The position numbers were made by a program, and so were the translations under genes. This document shows, piece after piece, positions 1 through 5,509 of a stretch of 5,572 bases of DNA. Below the pieces are notes generated by a model, which searched no databases, had not been told where the DNA came from, and saw nothing but the letters and a program-made list of their open reading frames with translations. Source of the stretch: UBA5972 sp964466385 (GTDB lineage: Bacteria; Pseudomonadota; Alphaproteobacteria; Rhodobacterales; Rhodobacteraceae); the NCBI GenBank assembly GCA_964466385.1, contig CAYXNM010000163.1, positions 1-5,572 of the forward strand, given 5' to 3'. Position 1 is the first letter of the stretch. Each line of letters begins with the position of its first letter.

Positions 1-683
1 GATTTCACCAGGCGCAGATAGTTGACCGCCGAGTCCCTGGCGATTTCCGGCCGCCGGGGCCGGGGCAGAAAAGCATTACGCGGTTCGGCAAACCCCGCAA
101 CGTTCCGGTCGTCGCCGGTGCGGTCGTCAGGTGTCCGCGTCGCGATAATCCGGGTTGTTTTCAGGGACATGATGGCGAAACGGTTCGGTGGTGAGGCGAC
201 GCGCCCGGTCGTGACAATGCAGCCCAGGACGCGTGATACCTCGCCCGCGTCGTTCTTCATTGGCAAAAGCAGCATCTGCCCGGCGAGGCTGTCGCGTCCG
301 GGGCAGGGTGCCTCCAGTTGAAGTTCAAGGATTTCCGGGGTGTTGAACAGTCGCTCGATCAGGGTGGAAAACTGCGCGCGGCTGTCCGGTGCAATCAGCG
401 CGGTCGCGGGCATGCCGCGAATCTCCATGCCCATCAAAGTGCAAAGCTGCATACCCGCGATTCTGAACCGCGCGTTGTTGGTGCCGTTGCGCTCCAGTAT
501 GAACGCGTGTTCCAGCGCATTCTCGATCTTGCGCGGGTCGATCTCAGAACGCAGCGGCGCGATGCGCCCGGCGCGCAGGTTTTCCCAATAGTCCAGCAAT
601 TCCACGAGAATCGGGTTTTTCATTGGTCTGCGATAGTGCAACAATGACGTTACATTACCCCTCTCTCCGAGATTATTCGTCAT
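1..683 (-). CDS. PAS_5-type (PF07310-like) small PAS-domain protein, 3' end outside window
   Basis: The minus-strand frame stays open for 227 codons from ATG 683 to the left edge, with no stop in the window. It begins MTNNLGERGNVTSLLHYRRP. Motifs in order are YWENLRAGRIAPLRSEIDP (residues 32-50), ARFRIAGMQL (71-80) and LMGMEIRGMP (83-92), followed by a beta-rich stretch around QMLLLPMKNDAGEVSRVLGC. From memory this is the pattern of the short PAS_5 proteins common in Rhodobacteraceae; their ligand and partner are unknown to me. I see no output domain, signal peptide or membrane segment. I chose ATG 683 because GGAG lies 4 bases upstream (minus strand) and because the NVxSLxxYR N-terminus fits relatives. 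ATG 623 is an alternative with a poorer ribosome site. The last visible residues, YLRLVK, resemble the end of such proteins, so the stop is probably just outside. Three plus-strand open frames opposite it look like shadows. Confidence is good for the gene, moderate for the family. Confidence 0.82.
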   Translation of the reverse strand, partial: MTNNLGERGNVTSLLHYRRPMKNPILVELLDYWENLRAGRIAPLRSEIDPRKIENALEHAFILERNGTNNARFRIAGMQLCTLMGMEIRGMPATALIAPDSRAQFSTLIERLFNTPEILELQLEAPCPGRDSLAGQMLLLPMKNDAGEVSRVLGCIVTTGRVASPPNRFAIMSLKTTRIIATRTPDDRTGDDRNVAGFAEPRNAFLPRPRRPEIARDSAVNYLRLVK

Positions 684-732
684 ATCGCTCCGTCCCTGTA
701 TCCCATGCGGACTCACCCGGATCCGCGAGAAG

Positions 733-750
733 CTTTGTTGTGAAACAAGG
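733..750 (+). repeat. Small hairpin with GTGA loop, upstream of yicC
   Basis: CTTTGTT (733-739) pairs with AACAAGG (744-750) as a seven-pair stem including one G-T wobble, closing on GTGA, a GNRA-type tetraloop if transcribed rightward. No T-run follows, so it is not a terminator. It may be an operator or leader structure, or chance. Confidence 0.3.
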
Positions 751-780
751 TCGGATTTGTTAACCCTATCTTCGTAAAGC

Positions 781-796
781 TTACCCAATTCTTAAC
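781..796 (+). promoter_or_regulatory. CtrA-like binding site (TTAC-N7-TTAAC)
   Basis: The sequence TTACCCAATTCTTAAC matches the full CtrA consensus TTAA-N7-TTAAC known from Caulobacter and other alphaproteobacteria, with one mismatch in the left half. The spacing of seven is exact. It lies 6 bases upstream of TAAAAT (803-808), so it would overlap the -35 region of a rightward yicC promoter, a position usual for CtrA-activated promoters. CtrA could also act on the leftward PAS_5 gene. In AT-rich DNA a one-mismatch match may arise by chance, so confidence is modest. Confidence 0.35.
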
Positions 797-798
797 AT

Positions 799-811
799 CG
801 CATAAAATGCG
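799..811. repeat. Perfect dyad CGCAT-AAA-ATGCG over the putative yicC -10
   Basis: Five-base arms flank AAA, and the dyad covers the candidate -10 hexamer TAAAAT (803-808). A repressor binding here would block a rightward promoter. The arms are short and the assignment is tentative. Confidence 0.3.
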
Positions 812-837
812 AGAAAAAGTGAGGCTAAAACTGTTAA

Positions 838-1731
838 ATGGTTAACTCGATGACCGGATTTGCTGCGTTGAAGGGTGCGAGCGGGGGAATCAGATGGAAT
901 TGGGAACTGCGCAGCGTCAATGCCCGCGGGCTGGATATCAGGTTGCGCCTGCCCGAAGGGTGCGACGAGGTCGAGCCCGCGCTGCGAAAATCGCTGACCG
1001 CGCGATTGTCGCGCGGCAGCGTCAGCCTGGGGTTGCGCCTGCGCCGCGAAGCCACCGCCGCCCCCGATGTCCCGTCCGAACCCAACCTTGCCGCGACGCT
1101 GGGCGCGCTTGCGCAAATCGAAAACGCCGCCGGGCGAACCGGGATGCAACTCAGGCCGAGTTCGGCAGCGGAAATATTGGCGCTGAAGAGCATGTGGGAC
1201 AGCGCCGAGGCGCCGGAAGACGACAACGCGGCCCTGATCGCGGGGCTGAAACAACAGATAGATGAGCTGATTGACACCTTTGTCGCCGCGCGCAGGGACG
1301 AGGGCCGCGCGCTTTCGGGTATCCTGCGCGGTCAGCTTGATCAGATCGACACGCTGCTGACAGCGGCAACGACCGCCGCGCATGCGCGCCAGGCCGCGAT
1401 GGAACAAACGCTGCGGCAAAACCTGGCGAAAGTTCTTGAAAACAGCGAGGGGGCCGACGAAACGCGCGTTGCACAGGAACTGGCCATCCTTGCCGTCAAA
1501 ACCGATGTGGCCGAGGAACTGGACCGCCTGCGTGCCCATGTCGAGGCTGCACACAGCTTGCTTGAAACCAAAGGGGCCGTCGGGCGGAAATTCGATTTCC
1601 TGATGCAGGAATTCAACCGCGAGGCCAACACGCTCTGTTCAAAAGCCCAGTCAAAGGACCTGACATCGATCGGTCTGAGCCTCAAGACGGTGATCGACCA
1701 GATGCGCGAACAGGTTCAGAATGTCGAATAA
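838..1731 (+). CDS. yicC: YicC-family endoribonuclease
   Basis: The 297-residue protein begins MVNSMTGFA, the near-invariant start of the YicC family, which fixes the start at ATG 838 even though the ribosome site is weak (GAGG at 821-824, 13 bases away). The N-terminal two thirds correspond to the YicC_N domain (PF03755). The C-terminus is the conserved DUF1732 block (PF08340), seen as GRKFDFLMQEFNREANT from residue 249 to 265, then SKA at 268-270, with the acidic and Arg/Asn residues E258, N260, R261, E262 and N264. Length matches the family. E. coli YicC has been reported as a single-strand endoribonuclease linked to small-RNA decay; applying that here is by homology. It is cytoplasmic, with no signal peptide. 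Its last 11 bases overlap gmk, so it is the first gene of a tight operon. The family is certain; the RNA targets in this organism are unknown. Confidence 0.95.
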   Translation: MVNSMTGFAALKGASGGIRWNWELRSVNARGLDIRLRLPEGCDEVEPALRKSLTARLSRGSVSLGLRLRREATAAPDVPSEPNLAATLGALAQIENAAGRTGMQLRPSSAAEILALKSMWDSAEAPEDDNAALIAGLKQQIDELIDTFVAARRDEGRALSGILRGQLDQIDTLLTAATTAAHARQAAMEQTLRQNLAKVLENSEGADETRVAQELAILAVKTDVAEELDRLRAHVEAAHSLLETKGAVGRKFDFLMQEFNREANTLCSKAQSKDLTSIGLSLKTVIDQMREQVQNVE

Positions 1732-2383
1732 CCTTTCAGAACGGCACCGCAGCGGGCTTCTGGTGATCCTGTCTTCCCCTTCGGGTGCCGGCAAGAGCAC
1801 GCTGGCGCGTCGTTTGCTGGAATGGGACGACAAGTTCACGTTTTCGGTCTCTGCGACAACACGGTCTCCGCGCGAAGGCGAGAAGAATGGTCGTGAATAT
1901 TTTTTCAGAACCCGCGCGGAATTTGAAACGATGGTCGCAAACGGCGAGATGCTGGAACACGCCGAGGTTTTCGGCCACCTTTACGGTTCGCCTAAGGAAC
2001 CCGTGGCGGCGGCACTTGCGCAGGGCCGGGACGTGCTGTTTGACATTGACTGGCAGGGCGGGCAGCAGATCACCAATTCGTCGCTTGCCAAGGCCGTTGT
2101 CTCGGTTTTCGTCCTGCCCCCTTCGATTGGGGAACTGGAGCGCCGCCTGAACGCGCGCGGGCAGGATGACGATGCGGTCATCGCCGCGCGCATGACCAAA
2201 TCGCGCGGCGAAATCAGCCATTGGGCGGAATATGATTTCGTCTTGATCAATGACGATCTGGATCGCTGCACGGACGAACTGAAGATGCTCTTGCGCTCCG
2301 AACGCCTGCGTCGCAACCGGCAGCCCGGTCTGGTGACTCACGTCCGCAAACTGAATGACGAGTTCGAGGCCTATCTGAAATGA
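1721..2383 (+). CDS. gmk: Guanylate kinase
   Basis: This 220-residue cytoplasmic enzyme phosphorylates GMP to GDP with ATP, an essential step of guanine nucleotide synthesis and salvage. The P-loop is SPSGAGKST at residues 19-27, with K25 contacting ATP phosphates. The GMP-binding segment follows: SATTRSPREGEKNGREYFF at 44-62 (R48, R51, Y60), then E80 and Y89-G90. DIDWQGG at 109-115 is the conserved acidic/Trp motif. The lid arginines are R147 and R158. The first P-loop glycine is replaced by Ser19, which I believe is common in alphaproteobacterial Gmk and not a defect. Length is normal (E. coli about 207). ATG 1721 lies inside the end of yicC (11-base overlap), which suggests translational coupling; only a weak AGG precedes it. 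Its stop overlaps the next gene's start. Confidence 0.97.
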   Translation: MSNNLSERHRSGLLVILSSPSGAGKSTLARRLLEWDDKFTFSVSATTRSPREGEKNGREYFFRTRAEFETMVANGEMLEHAEVFGHLYGSPKEPVAAALAQGRDVLFDIDWQGGQQITNSSLAKAVVSVFVLPPSIGELERRLNARGQDDDAVIAARMTKSRGEISHWAEYDFVLINDDLDRCTDELKMLLRSERLRRNRQPGLVTHVRKLNDEFEAYLK

Positions 2384-2907
2384 CGCTTTACAGATTGGGT
2401 GAAAAAGCCCCGAGACTGCCGGCAAACAAAGATTTCTGGGTCGCGCCGGGCGCGCATGTGATCGGCGACGTTCTTTTGGGCGCGGGCGTCGGCATCTGGT
2501 TTGGCGCGACCTTGCGCGGGGATAACGAACCGATCACCGTCGGGGACGGCACCAACATTCAGGAAAACTGTGTTCTGCACACCGATATGGGCTCGCCTCT
2601 GGGCATCGGGCGGAATTGCACGATTGGCCACAAGGCGCTTTTGCACGGGTGCATGATCGGCAACGAAACATTGGTCGGCATGGGCGCGACCATACTCAAC
2701 GATGCGGTCATCGGTGACAATTGCCTGATCGGCGCGGGTGCGCTGGTAACACAGGGAAAGATCATCCCCGATGGCTCGCTCGTCGTGGGTTCTCCCGCCA
2801 GGGTGACACGCGCGCTTGACGCGGCGGCGATCGAGCGGCTGCGCAACTCGGCCCGCCAGTATCAGCAGAAAATGCGCCTGTTTCGCACGGAACTCGCCGC
2901 TTTCTGA
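2380..2907 (+). CDS. Gamma-carbonic anhydrase-like protein (PaaY/YrdA/CaiE type hexapeptide-repeat)
   Basis: The 175-residue protein is a left-handed beta-helix made of hexapeptide repeats, such as VIGDVLLGAGVGIWFGATL (27-45) and VIGDNCLIGAGALV, closing with the family signature SLVVGSPARV and a C-terminal alpha helix. Putative zinc ligands are H67 (in LHT), H84 (in IGH) and H89 (in LHG). R46, D48, N59 and Q61 match residues of the Methanosarcina Cam active site. The N-terminal acidic loop of Cam appears absent, so this is the CamH/YrdA-like branch, whose carbonic anhydrase activity is often low or unproven. It would form a trimer in the cytoplasm. Its ATG shares four bases (ATGA) with the gmk stop, so it is the third gene of the yicC operon. 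The fold is sure; the reaction is not. Confidence 0.88.
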   Translation: MTLYRLGEKAPRLPANKDFWVAPGAHVIGDVLLGAGVGIWFGATLRGDNEPITVGDGTNIQENCVLHTDMGSPLGIGRNCTIGHKALLHGCMIGNETLVGMGATILNDAVIGDNCLIGAGALVTQGKIIPDGSLVVGSPARVTRALDAAAIERLRNSARQYQQKMRLFRTELAAF

Positions 2908-2935
2908 GGGACCGGGCGCGGGGCGAGGGCCGCTG
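2908..2935. other. Convergent gap between the carbonic anhydrase-like gene and chpT
   Basis: Only 28 GC-rich bases separate the two converging stop codons. I see no clear stem-loop followed by a T-run on either strand. Termination is therefore either Rho-dependent or occurs inside the opposing gene, and the two transcripts may overlap at their 3' ends. Confidence 0.4.
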
Positions 2936-3535
2936 TCAGAGCGAAACCAGGATTTCCGTTTCCCCGCGCGAGATCGCCAGACGCGGCTTGCGCCATTGCG
3001 TCAGTCCTGACAGTGCCGCGAACTGGACCTGGGCGGCTGCAAGGTTTTCGCCGTCGTTCCGGCCCTCCAACAAGGCCCAGTGTTCCGCGACATAGCGCAA
3101 CTTTTCGCTTTGGCAAACCACACTCCAGGCGCTGCCTGTGAATTCCACTGTGATCGTGCCGCCAAACGGCATGGCGCTTTCAAGGCACTGGATGACGAGG
3201 AAAATCGTCTTTACCTCGCGTCGAAGCGTTTCGCGCGTCACCCGCCATTCGACCTGAACGCGACTGCTTTTGAAATAATCCCCGAGTATCGACACGATCT
3301 CGGGTTGGGCCAGGGTCGTGCCATGGGGTGCCAGGCCATAGGCCACGCGGAAAAAGCGGATCTTGGAATTGGCGTTTTCGATGCTCTGGATGATCAGGTC
3401 CAGTTCCGGGCTTTGCTGGAGTCCGGACATCTCCAAAAGCTCGAGCCCGTTGCTGATCGCGCCCAACGGGCTTATCAGGTCATGACATATGCGCGACCCG
3501 ATGAGAGCGGCAAGATCCTGTCGGTCATGGTACAT
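2936..3535 (-). CDS. chpT: Histidine phosphotransferase ChpT (CckA-CtrA phosphorelay)
   Basis: From ATG 3535 the protein has 199 residues and begins MYHDRQDLAALIGSRICHDL. The motif RICHDLISPLGAISNGLELL (residues 15-34) is the ChpT H-box, with His18 the expected phosphorylated residue. An N-terminal helical hairpin for dimerisation is followed by a C-terminal domain resembling a degenerate histidine-kinase ATPase fold (HPTransfase, PF10090). I see no N-box or G-boxes, consistent with a protein that does not bind ATP. In alphaproteobacteria ChpT carries phosphate from CckA to CtrA (and CpdR); in Rhodobacteraceae this relay is linked to motility and gene transfer agents. I chose ATG 3535 because AGGA lies 8 bases upstream (minus strand) and the longer frame, from 3586, would run into the divergent gene's start. 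It converges on the carbonic anhydrase-like gene and diverges from the DUF3553 gene. Confidence 0.92.
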   Translation of the reverse strand: MYHDRQDLAALIGSRICHDLISPLGAISNGLELLEMSGLQQSPELDLIIQSIENANSKIRFFRVAYGLAPHGTTLAQPEIVSILGDYFKSSRVQVEWRVTRETLRREVKTIFLVIQCLESAMPFGGTITVEFTGSAWSVVCQSEKLRYVAEHWALLEGRNDGENLAAAQVQFAALSGLTQWRKPRLAISRGETEILVSL

Positions 3536-3573
3536 GATGGAAATCCTGAATTGCACCGAAAGGAGGAAACCCG
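3536..3573. promoter_or_regulatory. 38-base divergent translation-start region with two ribosome sites
   Basis: The gap holds the chpT ribosome site on the minus strand (AGGA, plus-strand 3544-3547, 8 bases from its ATG) and the DUF3553 site on the plus strand (AGGAGG 3561-3566, 7 bases from its ATG). There is no room for two full promoters, so the promoter of each gene should lie at least partly inside the other gene's coding sequence, or further upstream. Confidence 0.6.
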
Positions 3574-3762
3574 ATGACAACGACACTTGAACCGGGTGAC
3601 CTGGTCACCAATCCCGGGCAGCCGCACTGGGGCACCGGGCAGGTCCAGTCGGTCATTGCGGGGCGGGTCACGGTCAATTTTCCACACGCGGGCAAGCTGG
3701 TTTTGCAAACGGCCCATGTCGATCTGGTCCTGGTCACGGCGGCTGGTCCTTTGGAGGGTTGA
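3574..3762 (+). CDS. DUF3553 family small protein
   Basis: This 62-residue protein reads MTTTLEPGDLVTNPGQPHWG and on through GRVTVNFPHAGKLVL. The pattern PGDxVxxPxxxxxGxGxVxSxxxGxxTVxFxxxGxxxL is that of DUF3553 (PF12073), a small SH3/Tudor-like beta-barrel resembling the C-terminal domain of UvrD-type helicases, which in those relatives contacts RNA polymerase or nucleic acid. No function is assigned to the stand-alone form, and I do not infer one beyond possible nucleic-acid or protein binding. It has no signal peptide or membrane segment. An ideal AGGAGG precedes the ATG by 7 bases, implying strong translation. It is divergent from chpT and upstream of olsB, separated from the latter by 128 bases. 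Confidence 0.85.
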   Translation: MTTTLEPGDLVTNPGQPHWGTGQVQSVIAGRVTVNFPHAGKLVLQTAHVDLVLVTAAGPLEG

Positions 3763-3890
3763 GTGTTGGCAGTGTTGTCGCAATCATAAGTTGAAATTCG
3801 GGCGAACGCAACACGGACTATGATTTGTTGCACTTTGGCAATCCAGTGCCTAAACAGCGGCGAGGATATCGTCATTCAGAGTCAGGGCGC
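3763..3890 (+). promoter_or_regulatory. Leader / promoter region of olsBA
   Basis: These 128 bases lie between the DUF3553 stop and the chosen olsB ATG. They include the direct repeat GTGTTG (3763-3768 and 3772-3777), a distant complementary CAACAC (3809-3814), and the dyad GCACT-N10-AGTGC (3830-3849). A possible -10 is TATGAT (3819-3824), but the nearest -35-like TTGAAA (3791-3796) is 22 bases away, too far for a standard promoter. There is a GANTC site, GAGTC, at 3879-3883. I see no convincing terminator after the DUF3553 gene, so read-through into olsB is possible. Confidence 0.4.
3830..3849. repeat. Inverted repeat GCACT-N10-AGTGC upstream of olsB
   Basis: Five-base arms are separated by ten bases, giving arm centres 15 bases apart. 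The arms could be an operator half-site pair. It overlaps a second smaller dyad, TTGC-N6-GCAA (3828-3841). Arms this short are not statistically strong, and no regulator can be named. Confidence 0.3.
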
Positions 3891-4685
3891 ATGACAACAA
3901 CACTCGATCCGGATCAGCGGCATTTCGTGCTGAAGATCGCAGATTGCGAGGCGGACCTGATCGCCGCGCAACGCCTGCGCTACCGGGTGTTCGTCCAGGA
4001 ACTTGGCGCCATCGGCCCGACCGTTGATCACGTCAATCGTGTCGAAACGGATGCCTTTGACAATGTATACGATCACCTCTTGCTGGTGGACAGACGGCGC
4101 GCGGCGGCAAACCTCGACCATGTTGTCGGCGTTTACCGGTTGCTGCGCTCTGATGTGGCCGAACGGGGCAGCGGGTTTTATTCCGAAGCCGAATACGATC
4201 TAACCGGTTTGCGAAAGACCGGGCGGAAGTTGCTGGAACTGGGCCGATCCTGTGTCGATATCGAGCACCGCGGCGGCGTTGCGATGTTCCTGATGTGGAA
4301 CGCGCTGGCGGAATATGTTCTCAAGCATGAAATCGAAATCATGTTCGGGGTCGCCAGTTACCACGGCACGGACGTTGGTGCGATCGCGCAGTCTCTTTCC
4401 TATCTCAACCAGAACCATCTGGCCCCCAAGTCGTTCAGCCCGACGGTTCTCCCACAGTTTTACCAGTCGCTTGATCTGGTGAATGCCGACAGGATCGACC
4501 GCAAGGCGGCCATGAAACAGACGCCTGCACTGATCAAGGCTTACCTCCGCCTTGGCGGCTTCGTCGGTGACGGTGCTTTCATCGACAGGAATTTCAACAC
4601 GGTCGACGTCTGCCTGATCATGGACACCGAAAACATGTCCGCACGCCACCGGCGGGCCTATCGCCGGCGAAGCGGGTTTGAGTGA
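3891..4685 (+). CDS. olsB: L-ornithine N(alpha)-acyltransferase OlsB
   Basis: The 264-residue protein is a GNAT-fold acyltransferase of the OlsB family. It transfers a 3-hydroxy fatty acid from acyl carrier protein to the alpha-amino group of ornithine, giving lyso-ornithine lipid, the first step of ornithine lipid synthesis. Conserved blocks are AQRLRYRVFVQELG (26-39), DHLLLVD (61-67), VVGVYRLL (78-85), FYSEAEYDL (96-104), LLELGRSCV (114-122) and HRGG (126-129), then MFGVASYHGTD. I chose ATG 3891 (AGGG at 3884-3887); an upstream TTG at 3825 would add 22 residues (LHFGNPVPKQRRGYRHSESG and two more) that do not look like family sequence. The C-terminus is Arg-rich (RHRRAYRRRSG). Its stop overlaps the olsA start, the usual olsBA order. 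Ornithine lipids often replace phospholipids under phosphate limitation. Confidence 0.93.
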   Translation: MTTTLDPDQRHFVLKIADCEADLIAAQRLRYRVFVQELGAIGPTVDHVNRVETDAFDNVYDHLLLVDRRRAAANLDHVVGVYRLLRSDVAERGSGFYSEAEYDLTGLRKTGRKLLELGRSCVDIEHRGGVAMFLMWNALAEYVLKHEIEIMFGVASYHGTDVGAIAQSLSYLNQNHLAPKSFSPTVLPQFYQSLDLVNADRIDRKAAMKQTPALIKAYLRLGGFVGDGAFIDRNFNTVDVCLIMDTENMSARHRRAYRRRSGFE

Positions 4686-5509
4686 TGGCTGAATGGAATC
4701 CGGAAATTGTTCCCGACGAAATTCCGCTGGGGTTGGCGGGCTGGGTCCGTGCCACCCTACGGCTTCTTGGGATCGCCTCGGTCATCTATGGCCTGACCTT
4801 GGTCCTGATCATCGTGCGCCTGCTTGAAACACCCTTTGGCAGACGCCCCGTATCGACGCATATCGTGCAGCTTGCCTGCCGGGTCTCGCTTTTCATTCTG
4901 GGGTTCACGGTTGAAGTCACCGGCACGCCGATGAAAATGGAGGGGGCGCTGGTCAGCAACCATTGTTCGTGGTTTGACATCCTGTCCCTGAACAGCGTCT
5001 CGCGGGTGTTTTTCGTTTCCAAGGCCGAGGTCAGCAAATGGCCCGTGATCGGGTTCATCGCACGTGCCACCGGAACCGTCTTCATCGAGCGCAAGGCCAG
5101 TCAGGCTGAAGAGCAAAAGCGGATATTCCGGGATCGTCTTTCTTCGGGCGAACGGCTTTTGTTTTTCCCAGAAGGGACAAGTACCGATTCCCGGCGCGTT
5201 CTTCCGTTCAAATCGACCCTCTTTGCCGCCTTTTTTGAACCGGCTTTCGTCGACAGGCTGTGGATTCAGCCCGCGACACTGATTTATCGCGCGCCAAAGG
5301 GCGAGAAGGACTGGTTTTACGGCTGGTGGGGGGAAATGTTGTTCGCGCCTCATTTTCTGATGACGTTGGGCACAAAGAAATCGGGTGGTGTCAGGATCGT
5401 CTTTCACGACCCCGTGCGCGTTGGCGATTTTCCGACCCGCAAGGCGCTGGCCCGGCATTGCGAAGACGAGGTGCGCGCCGCGCTCGTCGATGCGATCGGC
5501 AACCCCTGA
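4685..5509 (+). CDS. olsA: Lyso-ornithine lipid O-acyltransferase OlsA (PlsC family)
   Basis: The 274-residue protein is a 1-acylglycerol-3-phosphate acyltransferase (PlsC, PF01553) family member. Next to olsB it is best read as OlsA, which adds the second acyl chain to lyso-ornithine lipid. A hydrophobic segment near residues 25-47 (LRLLGIASVIYGLTLVLIIV) and another near 60-76 should anchor it to the inner membrane. The four PlsC motifs are present: NHCSWFD (92-98, catalytic H93 and D98), GTVFIER (130-136), FPEGTSTD (161-168, with E163 and G164), and IQPATLIY further on. ATG 4685 overlaps the olsB stop as TGATG, giving translational coupling; GTG 4682 is an alternative that adds one residue. 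Substrate is inferred from context, as the PlsC motifs alone cannot separate OlsA from a phosphatidic-acid enzyme. Confidence 0.9.
   Translation: MAEWNPEIVPDEIPLGLAGWVRATLRLLGIASVIYGLTLVLIIVRLLETPFGRRPVSTHIVQLACRVSLFILGFTVEVTGTPMKMEGALVSNHCSWFDILSLNSVSRVFFVSKAEVSKWPVIGFIARATGTVFIERKASQAEEQKRIFRDRLSSGERLLFFPEGTSTDSRRVLPFKSTLFAAFFEPAFVDRLWIQPATLIYRAPKGEKDWFYGWWGEMLFAPHFLMTLGTKKSGGVRIVFHDPVRVGDFPTRKALARHCEDEVRAALVDAIGNP

Larger units (their letters stand above)
684..837. promoter_or_regulatory. Divergent intergenic region between the PAS_5 gene and yicC
   Basis: This 154-base gap is clearly more AT-rich than the flanking genes, mainly from about 733 to 837. It must carry the promoters for the PAS_5 gene (leftward) and for yicC-gmk (rightward). 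It contains TTAA at 760-763, 792-795 and 834-837, with another at 842-845 just inside yicC. It also has a CtrA-like site at 781-796, a hairpin-capable repeat at 733-750, a small perfect dyad at 799-811, and a GANTC (CcrM-type) site, GACTC, at 710-714. A possible yicC -10 hexamer is TAAAAT at 803-808. Its -35 would fall on the CtrA-like site. Promoter positions are inferred; only the motifs are seen. Confidence 0.6.

Noticed and set aside
22..647. Plus-strand open frames over the left edge
   Set aside because: They oppose the PAS_5 gene, whose motifs are convincing, and are low-complexity Arg/Ala/Ser-rich.
781..1554. Long minus-strand open frame (257 codons) opposite yicC
   Set aside because: Arg/Gln/Gly-rich shadow in high-GC DNA with no recognisable motif, wholly antisense to a clear YicC gene.
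1736..2425. Minus-strand open frame (229 codons) opposite gmk
   Set aside because: Antisense to an unmistakable guanylate kinase; no family pattern.
3080..3577. Plus-strand open frame (165 codons) opposite chpT, ending at the DUF3553 start
   Set aside because: Lies over the ChpT H-box gene and has no recognisable domain; its end overlapping the next ATG is tempting but it lacks family support.
3869..3886. Possible Pho box (two GTCA units) upstream of olsB
   Set aside because: The two GTCA units are 10 bases apart, not the 11 of a Pho box, and the flanking bases fit poorly.
3825..3890. TTG 3825 as the olsB start
   Set aside because: The added 22 residues do not resemble the family, and ATG 3891 has a ribosome site and a typical N-terminus.
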